Positions 1-7,753 of a stretch of 50,257 nucleotides of DNA are shown one piece after another (position 1 is the first letter of the stretch; each line of letters opens with the position of its first letter). Under the pieces are notes generated by a model. That model was given only the letters and a program-made list of their open reading frames with translations, made no database searches and had not been told where the DNA came from. The DNA lies in assembly GCA_025964685.1 (NCBI GenBank), contig JAOPYG010000229.1, forward strand, positions 1 through 50,257, in the 5' to 3' direction. The DNA is from Actinoallomurus sp. (GTDB lineage: Bacteria; Actinomycetota; Actinomycetes; Streptosporangiales; Streptosporangiaceae). Made by a program: the position numbers and the translations under genes.

Positions 1-1
1 C

Positions 2-814
2 GAGCTGATCTACTCCACCTACCTGGGCGGCAGCGGCGACGACGAGGGCTCGGGGATCGCGGTGGACTACGCAGGCAACGCCTACCTCACCGGGCTGACC
101 GCCTCCACGAACTTCCCGACCACGCCGGGCGCGTTCCAAACCACGTTCGGCGGCGGCTTCGACGCGTACATGACCAAGCTCAACCCCACCGGCACCGCGC
201 TGATCTACTCCACCTACCTCGGCGGCAGCGGCTTCGACCAGGGCGTGGGGATCGCGGTGGACTCCTCAGGCGACGCCTACCTCACCGGCGGCACGAACTC
301 CACCGACTTCCCGACCACCGCAGGAGCGTTCCAAACCACGTCCGGCGGCGACTTCGACGCGTTCATGACCAAGCTCAACCCCACCGGCAGCGCGCTGATC
401 TACTCCACCTACCTCGGCGGCAGCGGCACCGACGTGGGCCTGGGGATCGCGGTGGACTCCTCAGGCGACGCCTACCTCACCGGCCGCACGAACTCCACCG
501 ACTTCCCCACCACGGCGGACGCGTTCCAGACCACGTCCGGTGGTGGGTTCGACGCGTTCGTGACCAAGTTCGCCACCATCACGCCCACCCCCACGCCCCG
601 CCCCCCGCTGCACAAGAAGCACAAGAAACACAAGCCGGCACCAGCGAACAGCGCGCTGGGAAGTAACACCGACGACGCGGCAGTGACCGGGCACATCAAA
701 TCCGATCCGCACACCTCGAGCATGAGCACCTCGAGTTCGAGCACCCACAATCGCGCCCACCACAAACAGCGACACCACAAGCACAGGTACCGGTGGCATC
801 ACCGGTACGAGTGA
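2..814 (+). CDS. SBBP-repeat (beta-propeller) protein, C-terminal part
   Basis: The frame is open to the left edge, so only the C-terminal 270 residues are present. The visible part is three near-identical 65-residue units built around LIYSTYLGG, GIAVD and AYLTG, which is the pattern of SBBP (seven-bladed beta-propeller) repeats found in secreted or surface proteins. After the last blade come a TPTPTP linker and a tail of about 75 residues rich in His, Lys, Ser and Arg (HKKHKKHK near the start, HHRYE at the end). The tail is low complexity with no anchor motif; it may bind wall polymer or metal, but that is a guess. The start, signal peptide and true length lie outside the window. The propeller family is clear; its ligand is unknown. 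Confidence 0.8.
   Translation, partial: ELIYSTYLGGSGDDEGSGIAVDYAGNAYLTGLTASTNFPTTPGAFQTTFGGGFDAYMTKLNPTGTALIYSTYLGGSGFDQGVGIAVDSSGDAYLTGGTNSTDFPTTAGAFQTTSGGDFDAFMTKLNPTGSALIYSTYLGGSGTDVGLGIAVDSSGDAYLTGRTNSTDFPTTADAFQTTSGGGFDAFVTKFATITPTPTPRPPLHKKHKKHKPAPANSALGSNTDDAAVTGHIKSDPHTSSMSTSSSSTHNRAHHKQRHHKHRYRWHHRYE
5..580 (+). repeat. 195-bp tandem repeats encoding SBBP blades
   Basis: The string CTGATCTACTCCACCTACCT recurs at 5, 200 and 395, an exact spacing of 195 bp (65 codons). Units differ at only scattered positions, so blades are nearly identical at DNA level. This suggests recent expansion or homogenisation, and copy number could vary between strains. Assembly collapse is possible in such an array. 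Confidence 0.85.
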
Positions 815-1392
815 ACAGCAGGATGTAACCGCCGCGCCGCAGGGCCGACCGGACTCCCCGGAGCGTCAGCCCTGCGGCTCGGAGCCGACCACCGTCGGCG
901 TCGCGGCCGCCGGTGCCGGGTCGAGCCCGGTCCGGCGGGCGGCGGCCCGGGTCGTCGGGATCTAGGATCTGGACACGGAGCGATCGAGGTCACGGCTGGT
1001 GGTGAGGTCACCGAAGTCGCGAAGAGCCACAACGTGATGCACCGCGCTGAAGCGCTCACGGGAGCGGCGGTGGCGGCTGGTCTGCGACGCTGGCCATGAG
1101 GTTGGTACCCCGCTGAGGAGCTTGTGCTTCACCATCGATCTGTTGTTCCAGGTCCGGGGGCACCCGGCGCAGGCGTTGCCGGGGATGCCCACGACCGGCT
1201 TGTCGCCGAGGTCAAGGCCCAACCTCGCGGGGCCGGCCACGCCGGTCGGCGATCTGGCCGAATCGTTCAAAGACAAGGCTTGTCCGATATGAAGCGGCTT
1301 CTCATGTTCGTTTTGCCGGTTTCTCAATCTGGTTCTCTAGTGTCCTTCTTGTAGGCGCCGAAAGGCGACGGGGGAACTGAAAGGACCCGAAA
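815..1392. other. Gap with no supported gene; leader of the peptide ORF at its right end
   Basis: No frame in this stretch has convincing coding character on either strand. The last 100 bases are noticeably richer in T and A. They contain a small stem CGCC-GAAA-GGCG (1356-1367) with a GNRA-type loop, then a purine-rich stretch (GAAAGGA, about 1379-1385) that could serve as ribosome binding site for the ORF at 1393. Confidence 0.5.
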
Positions 1393-1500
1393 ATGAGCTT
1401 CCGCAAGCTGACGCCCGTGCCGTCGAAGAGCCGTAAGACCGAGTCTCGGAGGCCGGTGCGCAAGAACGACAAGAAGCACTCGAAGAAGCACTCGAAGTAG
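1393..1500 (+). CDS. Small lysine-rich peptide (35 aa), unknown function
   Basis: The ORF reads MSFRKLTPVPSKSRKT, continues through RRPVRKNDKK and ends in KKHSKKHSK. About half the residues are Lys, Arg or His; there is no Cys and no membrane segment. It has a purine-rich site before the ATG and is followed within 30 bases by a strong intrinsic terminator, so it looks like a self-contained short transcript. A truncated ABC exporter gene begins 84 bases after its stop. It could be a basic cytoplasmic or nucleic-acid-binding peptide, a secreted cationic peptide, or a precursor exported by the neighbouring transporter; nothing distinguishes these. I do not recognise the family. Confidence 0.5.
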   Translation: MSFRKLTPVPSKSRKTESRRPVRKNDKKHSKKHSK

Positions 1501-1529
1501 TCCCACAGGTAGTCGGTCTAACGGGGAGA

Positions 1530-1560
1530 GGGAGTCGGCGGTTCCGCCGGCTCCCTTTTT
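1530..1560 (+). terminator. Rho-independent terminator after the small peptide gene
   Basis: The arm GGGAG-T-CGGCG (1530-1540) pairs with CGCCG-G-CTCCC (1545-1555), closing on a 4-base loop and containing one G-T pair. It is followed directly by TTTTT. This is the best-formed intrinsic terminator in the window. Confidence 0.85.
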
Positions 1561-1583
1561 AATCAGCTGAGAAAGAGGGGAAC

Positions 1584-1937
1584 ATGTATCGGCCGTCCAT
1601 GGCCTCGCCTTCATCCGGAGCCTCCGCGGCCTTCGGGCGGTTCTGGCCGTACACACGCGGGTTCCGCCGGTCGCTGGCGGTGGGAGCCCTGCTGCTCGTC
1701 CTGGCGCTCGCCGGTGAGGTCACCGCCACCTGGCTGTTCGGTGAAATCCCCGACCACGTACTGGCGAAAAACGGCGGTGGCAGCGGCGGCCACGGCCCGA
1801 ACGGTGGTGGCGCGGGAACCGCGGGCCAGATCACCGGCACGGTCGGCCCCCCGTGCCCTCGAGCCCGTCCCGGGTCGATCCTCAGTAGTGTCTCCTGGCC
1901 GTCCGATTCCCGGCCGGGCCGGGGAACGGCGGCGTAG
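1584..1937 (+). pseudogene. Truncated ABC exporter (N-terminal membrane part only)
   Basis: The ATG follows a good ribosome binding site (AGAGGGG, 1574-1580). Residues 17-60 (FGRFWPYTRGFRR, then a hydrophobic helix, then TWLFGEIPDHVL) match the beginning of fused permease/ATPase ABC exporters: the N-terminal tail and first transmembrane helix of the type IV exporter fold. After a Gly-rich stretch around residues 67-80 the homology stops, and the remaining frame reads like non-coding DNA. Five transmembrane helices and the ATPase domain are missing, so this is a 3'-deleted gene. Its position just downstream of the lysine-rich peptide gene suggests a former peptide/exporter pair, but that is inference. 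Confidence 0.6.
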
Positions 1938-2609
1938 CACTCACCTATCGCCGGACCCGCTGGGCGTCTTGCTCATGAGCTTCCAGCCTGGCCCGGTGCA
2001 GCCGTCCTGCATGGCTAAACGCAGCAGTCGGCCATTGCACGGATATTGCACGACCATCTACAAGCGGCTGCGTCGGGTGGCATGTGGCTGCATACGCTCT
2101 ACCTCCGCAGCGGGAGCGTCAGCGCTGTTCATGACCCAAATGGGCTGGTCAACGCATTCATTTAAATGGCGGCCACGAAAGCAAGGTCCGCTTTAGGAAA
2201 CCGTTGCTCTATCCCCTGAGCTACGAGGGCTTGTCGCTGGTAGCGCCTAGCGGAGGCTGACCGCTACCCGTGTCCGGACGATGATCGTTCCGAGCATGTT
2301 CCGGATCTTGGTCTCCGCCTGCTCGTCAGCGTCGCTGCAAGCCTAGTCCGTACTCGGGCGGGCGGGCCTCAACCAGGAGCGAGTGGAACACCTCCGGGAC
2401 GCACCGGCTGGGATGCCTGGCGGCCTCGCTGAAGGCTGTCAGCTTGGGACGTCGCTCCTACTGATCGTTGATCACTTGCGGAGCCACTGACCTGCACCTC
2501 CCCGGCGCTCTCCCCGTTGACGCCGTACGCACCCTGATGACCGGCTCTGACGGGCACGTCGTGAGCGGAGCTTGATCCTCTGCTGTCGCTTTGCCGCGTG
2601 TCCTGCCTG
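1938..2609. other. Gap: degenerate DNA with a tRNA fragment
   Basis: No frame on either strand looks protein-coding. Base composition becomes less GC-rich and more irregular than in the flanking genes, as expected for decayed DNA. The only recognisable element is the half tRNA-Arg at 2192-2230. Confidence 0.5.
2192..2230 (-). pseudogene. 5' half of a tRNA-Arg(CCU) gene, truncated in the anticodon loop
   Basis: Read on the minus strand from 2230, the sequence begins GCCCTCG (acceptor arm), TA, then a D-arm GCTC-AGGGGATA-GAGC, then the anticodon stem ACGGT and the loop TTCCTAA with anticodon CCT. The expected partner ACCGT, the variable loop, T-arm and acceptor 3' strand are absent; the next bases are unrelated. 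The break exactly after the anticodon loop resembles a site-specific recombination scar, because many actinomycete integrative elements cross over at or downstream of the anticodon loop. No matching 3' half was found in the window. Confidence 0.75.
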
Positions 2610-2615
2610 TACGTT
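2610..2615 (+). promoter_or_regulatory. -10 hexamer TACGTT of a probable leaderless gene
   Basis: TACGTT fits the actinomycete TAnnnT -10 consensus and ends 7 bases before the GTG at 2623, the usual -10 to +1 distance. Transcription would therefore start at the start codon. There is no ribosome binding site, which agrees. No clear -35 element is visible. Confidence 0.5.
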
Positions 2616-2622
2616 GCAGCTC

Positions 2623-3123
2623 GTGATCTCGATCTTGCGGCCGCGTTGGTCGATGGTTGGACTATCGGTCGGAGTGAGCGCCATCGTCTACGTGGTGCTA
2701 GGGGTGGCGGCCACGGCGGTGACCAGAGGCCCGCTTTGGATGGGCGTCATCATTGGTGTGATCTTCGCTGCGGTTACCTCGCCTTTTACGGCGATGAAGA
2801 TACGACGCCGTTCCTTGATCGCGAGCGCCTCCGGCTTGATTGCACAGCGTGACACCTACCGTGTCAGCTGCTCATGGGACGATGCCGTAGAGATACGTGC
2901 ACGGAAGTTGGGCGGCGTTCTGCCCGTTGATGAGATCGTCTTTCGCCAGGGGACGACCGAGGCGGTTGATAGTCGAGGCAAGCGCCGAAAAGGGGTCGCC
3001 GGGAAGGTGGCCAAGATGGGGGCTGATCGCCGGATCCAAGTAGGTGTCTACGATGCGTCGTGGCGAGAGGGCCCTATCGGGGAAAGCCTGGCAACCGCGG
3101 GGTTGCCCCTGGATCCTTCGTGA
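2623..3123 (+). CDS. Small two-helix membrane protein, unknown
   Basis: The protein is 166 residues. It starts with a short basic segment (ISILRPRW), followed by two transmembrane helices (about residues 11-32 and 38-55), a basic KIRRR stop-transfer segment, and a soluble cytoplasmic domain of about 100 residues. The soluble part has alternating beta-like segments, as in small membrane-anchored PH-like domains, but I cannot assign it. The GTG at 2623 is chosen because a -10 hexamer sits 7 bases upstream; an ATG at 2653 is the alternative. Codon use is less GC-biased than in most of the window, consistent with the atypical DNA around it. There is no operon partner. Confidence 0.55.
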   Translation: MISILRPRWSMVGLSVGVSAIVYVVLGVAATAVTRGPLWMGVIIGVIFAAVTSPFTAMKIRRRSLIASASGLIAQRDTYRVSCSWDDAVEIRARKLGGVLPVDEIVFRQGTTEAVDSRGKRRKGVAGKVAKMGADRRIQVGVYDASWREGPIGESLATAGLPLDPS

Positions 3124-3578
3124 GTACCGGTCGCCCTGATATGCCAAGCGGGCACAGCACCCACGCGCTCGACCAGGTGTTGAACTCGCGTGGTCAGCTT
3201 GGGAAGCGTACGGATCTTGGGCGTCATGGGCGCTGACCTGCCCGGTCCTGTGGTCATGGGTGACCGCTGTTGACCCTTGTTCACCGGAGCTAATGGCACG
3301 GACGGCCGGTGGCGCACAGCGGTGAGTCACCTACTCGCGTCGTTCGATGGCGTCGCCCAGATACAGCTCTGAGGCTGGAGCGATCGGTGCCCGGTCACAA
3401 GGAGAGTCCGTTGTCCTCTTATCTCGGTCGCCTCGTTGACGGCCGGCATGATCTCCGCATCCGTGATCGGGAGTATGTGCCCGTCTCGCCGGCGGAGCTC
3501 AAGCCGCTCGCCCGGGTTCCAGTCTCCTGAGCGCCAATGACCCATCAACGCGAGGGGGAACCTGCTGTAATCACTCCC
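3124..3578. other. Gap without a convincing gene
   Basis: Short frames exist on both strands, but none has a ribosome binding site and consistent codon use. A plus-strand frame ending at 3530 finishes with LRIRDREYVPVSPAEL, which vaguely recalls the end of DUF397 proteins (RDS-V-FSPAEW). It could be a decayed fragment of such a gene; the evidence is thin. Confidence 0.35.
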
Positions 3579-4238
3579 ATGCCGATGCTGACACGCCGCG
3601 TGCTCCGGCTGATCAACCGATTTAACGCAGCCCATCCGTGGGATCACAACGCCTTCTACCACCGATGGATCATGCGACAGCTCCCCACGCGTTTCGGCAG
3701 AGCCCTCGATGTCGGCTCGGGCAGCGGCGACCTAGCCAGGCTCCTGGCCACTCGCGCCGACACCGCGGAGGGGATCGATTGCGATGCGGCGATCGTCGCC
3801 CGCGCACGGGAGCTGACCGATGCATCGGCCCCGATTCACTTCACCGTCGGCGACGCACTGACCCAGACGCCACCCGGACCGTACGACGTGATCACATGCG
3901 TCGCCACCGTTCACCATCTGCCGTTCACCGATGCACTCACCAACTTCCGGAAGCACCTGGCGCCCGGTGGGACCCTCGTGATCGTCGGCCTCTTCCGTGC
4001 GCAGAGCCGCCTCGATCGCCTGCTCGATGTTGTGGCCATACCGCTGAACCTCGCGATGGGCTGGCTCAAGAACAACGGCCACCGCCCAGCCACCCGGCCC
4101 GTTTGGATGACCGCCACCACCCGGCCGGCTGCCATGGCCTTCCCCGAAATTGTGCGCGAAGCAGACCAGGTGCTCGCCGGCGCGCACTTTCGGCGCCGCC
4201 TGTTCTGGCGCTACTCACTCGTATGGCGTCAACGGTGA
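3579..4238 (+). CDS. Class I SAM-dependent methyltransferase
   Basis: Residues 40-52 carry the SAM-binding loop ALDVGSGSGDLARLL, followed by the acidic ribose-binding position (GIDCDAAI) and the post-motif region YDVITCVATVHHLPF typical of UbiE/Methyltransf_11 enzymes. The N-terminus RRVLRLINRFNAAHPWDHN is typical of a small actinobacterial methyltransferase group. The C-terminal helices (residues 145-219) form the substrate cap. The substrate is unknown and no biosynthetic neighbours are present. The ATG at 3579 lies 7 bases after TGTAAT, a possible but non-canonical -10; an upstream frame to 3537 exists but reads poorly. It is the only clearly intact enzyme gene in the decayed left region. 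Confidence 0.8.
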   Translation: MPMLTRRVLRLINRFNAAHPWDHNAFYHRWIMRQLPTRFGRALDVGSGSGDLARLLATRADTAEGIDCDAAIVARARELTDASAPIHFTVGDALTQTPPGPYDVITCVATVHHLPFTDALTNFRKHLAPGGTLVIVGLFRAQSRLDRLLDVVAIPLNLAMGWLKNNGHRPATRPVWMTATTRPAAMAFPEIVREADQVLAGAHFRRRLFWRYSLVWRQR

Positions 4239-5336
4239 AAGGTCACCTACTCCTGACAGCCTTCGTGAACGGGCGCCGAGTCGACGGCGCGCGCGGCCCG
4301 CTTGCCAGGCCGCCTCAGGCGCTCGACGGAAGGTCTGCACCCGACTCAGCGCCTATCAGCGGTGGTCCAGAAACTCCAGTCACGGTTTAGGAATCCACAG
4401 GCGATCCGGCGGCTACATGTGCCCTGACCTGCACCCAACTGGCTCCCGCACGTAGTTTCCGGGGTGGCCATCCCGCACACACGCCGACCTCGCCTGACCG
4501 CCCGTGGTGGGACGACGGCGGCACCGCCTCTGTGATCGGCTGTTAGGACGAGGGCGTGTCCCGTGATCATGCGGTGTCTGCTGGTAGAGCCGCTACAGGT
4601 ATGCGATGCATTGGTCGAAACGAGATCCAGGCTGCGGAATTCGCTGAAATCGTCGAGGATCTGGTCGCCGTTCTGGACCATGGTCATGGCCTGCCCGTGA
4701 TCATGTGGCGGAGCCAGATGCGGATCTAGGTGTACTGACCATGGAGGTTGGTCACGGCGACACGGTCGGATGATCTTGTAATGGGTGAGGGCCTTCCGGC
4801 TTGGCGTGGATTGCGAGATCTGCACCTCGCGAGGGCGGCCGTTCTCCGCATCGGCGATCAACGGCGTATGGGCTCATCGACGGTCAGCGCGAGATCGCGA
4901 ATCAGCGCATTGAAGCGGTGCTTACCGTCGGATGACGTCTGTGTCCTCAGCAGGCCTCGGCCGTCCAGGGGTTGCGCGATCCTCTGACCAGCGCCGGAGG
5001 GGCATCCAAAAGATCTACCTTCGCCGGCGGACCGACAGTCATCGCTATTGAGTTGTTCAAGCCAGTGCCCGTACGTTGGCTTGTATGGCGTGTGCCGACA
5101 CCCGGCAGACCGCTGTGAGCAAGCCGCTTTCAGCCGAGCTGTGTCCTGACACGTCCCCCCTGTCGAAGCCGACGTCGGAGTGGCCTTCGGCGATCAGGGT
5201 CGGCATCTCGCGCTCACGGTTATAACGCCCTCCGGTGGAGTTGTTCTCGCGGCGGCGTCAGCCATCGTCGAAGACGACGATCCGCAGGATAGAGAAAGAT
5301 CGCTTGAGAGGAAGGGTCACCTGACCCAGAAGCCCC
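4239..5336. other. 1.1-kb gap: decayed DNA
   Basis: Frames on both strands are short, lack ribosome binding sites and have mixed codon use. On the minus strand the segment 4875-4941 reads as an open fragment (SSDGKHRFNALIRDL), and its near-copy at 7490-7556 also reads open (SSGGKHRFDALIRDL). The shared sequence may be the remnant of a coding element rather than a regulatory repeat. I could not identify its family. No inverted terminal repeats or transposase motifs were seen. Confidence 0.45.
4875..4941 (+). repeat. 67-bp direct repeat, copy 1
   Basis: It begins CATCGACGGTC and ends GATGACGTCTG, and aligns without gaps to 7490-7556 with 6 mismatches (about 91% identity). Sequence on either side is unrelated to that beside copy 2. 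The two copies bracket the DUF1348 remnant and the histidine kinase gene. Confidence 0.9.
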
Positions 5337-5530
5337 GTGCGCCCGTTCACCGAGAAGACCAACCGGCTGAAGGTTCAGTCCGCTGCAGACGCCTGGAACG
5401 CCGCAGGCCCTGAGCAGATGGCACCCGTGTACCGAGGGCTCCAAGGCGCGCAACCGCGATGTACTCCTCAACGGTCGCCGGCTGATCGTCGAGTTCGTGC
5501 CCGCGAAGTTCGGTGGTCGGGGGGTGAGCA
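5337..5530 (+). pseudogene. Frameshifted DUF1348 (NTF2/SnoaL-like) remnant
   Basis: The frame from 5337 reads RPFTEKTNRLKVQSAADAWN, matching the start of DUF1348 proteins (PPFTEETA-KV--AEDAWN). Around 5431 the match shifts by one base into another frame reading TEGSKARNRDVLLNGRR and IVEFVPAKFGG. This corresponds to the family pattern of YT-dSrWRNR, GR--IVeFL and rKW. At least one frameshift separates the halves and the C-terminal half of the domain is missing, so the gene is dead. It abuts the histidine kinase start at 5531. Confidence 0.65.
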
Positions 5531-7483
5531 GTGAGGGTGCGCACGCTGTATCGACTGCGGAGGGCCCGGTCACAAAGAGGACTGACCTATCAGTTGGCCC
5601 TTACGGGCGGCGTGATGGCGGTCCTGAACATCGGCGCCTTCTTGCTCCTGTGCGTGGCGATCAGAGGTCTGGGTGACGCGGAAGCGGTCGCGCACCGTTC
5701 CGAGGCGGCACTGGCCTCCGCGAACCGGTTGGAAACGGTCCTGTTCGATCTGGAGATGGATTCGCGTGGGTTCATTCTGACGGGGGACCCACGCTTTCTC
5801 CGCTCGTACAACACCGCTCGCGCGGCCTTCCCCGGGCAGGCGTCGAAGCTGGAACAGCTCTCCCCGGCCGAGGATGTGGTTCAGGGCAGGCGGGCAGGTC
5901 AGATCGCGCAAGCCGATCAGGCCTACATACGCGACTACTCCGAGCCGCTCATGAACGCTGCGCGGAGCGATTATGGCTCCGCGCGGTCCAGAGTGGTAAA
6001 CGGTGAGGGGCTGAAGCGCCTGGCCGTACTCCGTGACCAGTTCACGCGCTTCACAGACGCCCAGCGCAAGATCGCCGCGGCAAGAGAGCGACATTCCATC
6101 GGGGCCGCCCGCGAGGCGTCGATCACAACGGTGGCCGCCGCGACAGGTTCGCTTCTGCTGATCTGGTTTTCCATCACCTATCTGACCAGGGCGGTCGTCC
6201 GTCCCATCCGCCGCGCCTCCGCCATGGCCGGTGAACTCGCCCACGGCGATCTTGCCGTGCGGATGCCCGAAACGTCGCTGGGTGAGATCGGCACGCTCGA
6301 ACGCACGTTCAACGTCATGGCGGGCTCCCTGGAGACGAGCCGTGACAAGTTCCACCAGGTTGTGGAGGAACAAAGAGCACTTCGTCGCGTCGCGACGCTC
6401 GTCGCGCGCGGTGTCCCGCCGTCGGAAGTCTTCGCTGCCGTCGCGTCCGAGGTGGGTAGCGTGGTGGGAGCCGACCACACGAACATCGTTCGATATGAGC
6501 CGGATAATACGGCCACCGTGGTCGGTTATTGGAGCGATCCGAGCGGCACCGAGGTCATGCCGCCCCCCATGGACGGGCGCTGGCCGGTCGAGGACGGGAC
6601 GGTCACCGGGGCGGTGCTGGCCACAGGGCGACCGGCGCGGATAACGGACTACGAACATGCCACCAGCGCGCTCGGGATCTGGGCACGCTCGATGGGAATC
6701 CGGTGCGTCGCGGGCTGTCCCGTGAACGTCGAAGGGAACATCTGGGGCGCGATGACCATGTATTCGCTGGTGACCGAGATACCGCCCGGCACGGAGGACC
6801 GCCTGCTCGAGTTCGTGGAACTCGTCGGCACCGCGATCGCGAACACCCAAAGCCGCAGCGACCTCCTCGCCTCACGCGCGCGCGTCGTCGCGGCCGCCGA
6901 CGAGAGCCGCCGGCGGATCGAACGCGACCTGCACGACGGAGCACAACAGCAACTCGTCACACTCGGGCTCAAGCTCCGTACCGCGCAGACCGCCCTCGCG
7001 CCCTGTCAAGAAGAACTCAAGCAGCAGTTGACCAGCACAGCGCAAGGCCTGACCAGCGTCATGGAGAACCTGCGTGAGATCTCACGCGGCCTCGTTCCCG
7101 CGATTCTCACCAGGTGTGGTCTCCATCCTGCCCTCAGGTCCCTCGCACGGCGTTCGCCGGTCCCGGTCAAACTCACCGTATGCGCGTGCCAGCGCCTGCC
7201 CGAACCGATCCAGGTCGCCATCTACTACACGGTCTCGGAGGCGCTGACCAACGTGGCCAAGTACGCGCACGCCTCCGCGGTCGATGTCCACGTCGCCATG
7301 CAGGACACGACCGTCCGGCTCTCGATCCACGATGACGGAATCGGAGGAGCACATATCGGCGGCGGGTCCGGGCTCGTCGGTCTCAAGGACCGCATCGAGG
7401 CGCTCGGCGGCAAAATCGACATCGACAGCCCCGTCGGAGGCGGGACGTCACTGCTCAGCGGTATCCCGGTAGGGCACGCCTGA
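5531..7483 (+). CDS. Sensor histidine kinase (CHASE3-HAMP-GAF-HisKA_3-HATPase)
   Basis: The protein is 650 residues. It has a transmembrane helix at about 22-44, an extracellular CHASE3-like helical sensor at 45-190 (MDSRGFILTGD is characteristic), a second helix at 197-218, HAMP at about 215-270, GAF at about 285-440, and a NarL-type kinase core. The phospho-acceptor is His468 in ERDLHDGAQQQL; the N-box is SEALTN (Asn574) and the G-boxes are DDGIGG (601-606) and GSGLVGLKDRIEALGG. All key residues are present, so it should be active. The GTG start follows a G-rich ribosome binding site. No response regulator is adjacent, making it an orphan kinase; its partner is probably a NarL/LuxR-type regulator elsewhere. 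Confidence 0.92.
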   Translation: MRVRTLYRLRRARSQRGLTYQLALTGGVMAVLNIGAFLLLCVAIRGLGDAEAVAHRSEAALASANRLETVLFDLEMDSRGFILTGDPRFLRSYNTARAAFPGQASKLEQLSPAEDVVQGRRAGQIAQADQAYIRDYSEPLMNAARSDYGSARSRVVNGEGLKRLAVLRDQFTRFTDAQRKIAAARERHSIGAAREASITTVAAATGSLLLIWFSITYLTRAVVRPIRRASAMAGELAHGDLAVRMPETSLGEIGTLERTFNVMAGSLETSRDKFHQVVEEQRALRRVATLVARGVPPSEVFAAVASEVGSVVGADHTNIVRYEPDNTATVVGYWSDPSGTEVMPPPMDGRWPVEDGTVTGAVLATGRPARITDYEHATSALGIWARSMGIRCVAGCPVNVEGNIWGAMTMYSLVTEIPPGTEDRLLEFVELVGTAIANTQSRSDLLASRARVVAAADESRRRIERDLHDGAQQQLVTLGLKLRTAQTALAPCQEELKQQLTSTAQGLTSVMENLREISRGLVPAILTRCGLHPALRSLARRSPVPVKLTVCACQRLPEPIQVAIYYTVSEALTNVAKYAHASAVDVHVAMQDTTVRLSIHDDGIGGAHIGGGSGLVGLKDRIEALGGKIDIDSPVGGGTSLLSGIPVGHA

Positions 7484-7489
7484 CCTGTG

Positions 7490-7556
7490 CATCGACGGTC
7501 GGCGAGAGATCCCGAATCAGCGCATCGAAGCGGTGCTTACCGCCTGATGACGTCTG
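7490..7556 (+). repeat. 67-bp direct repeat, copy 2
   Basis: This copy begins 7 bases after the stop codon of the histidine kinase. With copy 1 at 4875-4941 it flanks a 2.5-kb segment. The bases from 7557 to 7753 show no gene; a run GGTTTTTTCC at 7637-7646 stands out but has no stem before it. Confidence 0.9.
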
Positions 7557-7753
7557 CCGTTAATGCCTGGGGGCTGCTCGGTGACATCCGCGCGTGGACG
7601 TCAACGCCGACCAGGCCGCCCGGGTGTCGGTAGCCGGTTTTTTCCATAGGCAGTCTCCAGCTCACCGCGCCTTCCCGCCCCGGGGGTAGCTGTTGGCCCG
7701 CGAGGCAGACTGGCTCGTTGGACGGGTTCCATCCAGCGGAGTCATCGGTGCGG

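Noticed and set aside
3327..3662. Minus-strand frame overlapping the methyltransferase start
   Set aside because: No ribosome binding site, weak codon bias, and overlap with a clear gene.
5570..6850. 426-codon minus-strand frame opposite the histidine kinase
   Set aside because: The plus-strand kinase has all domains and motifs; the antisense frame has none.
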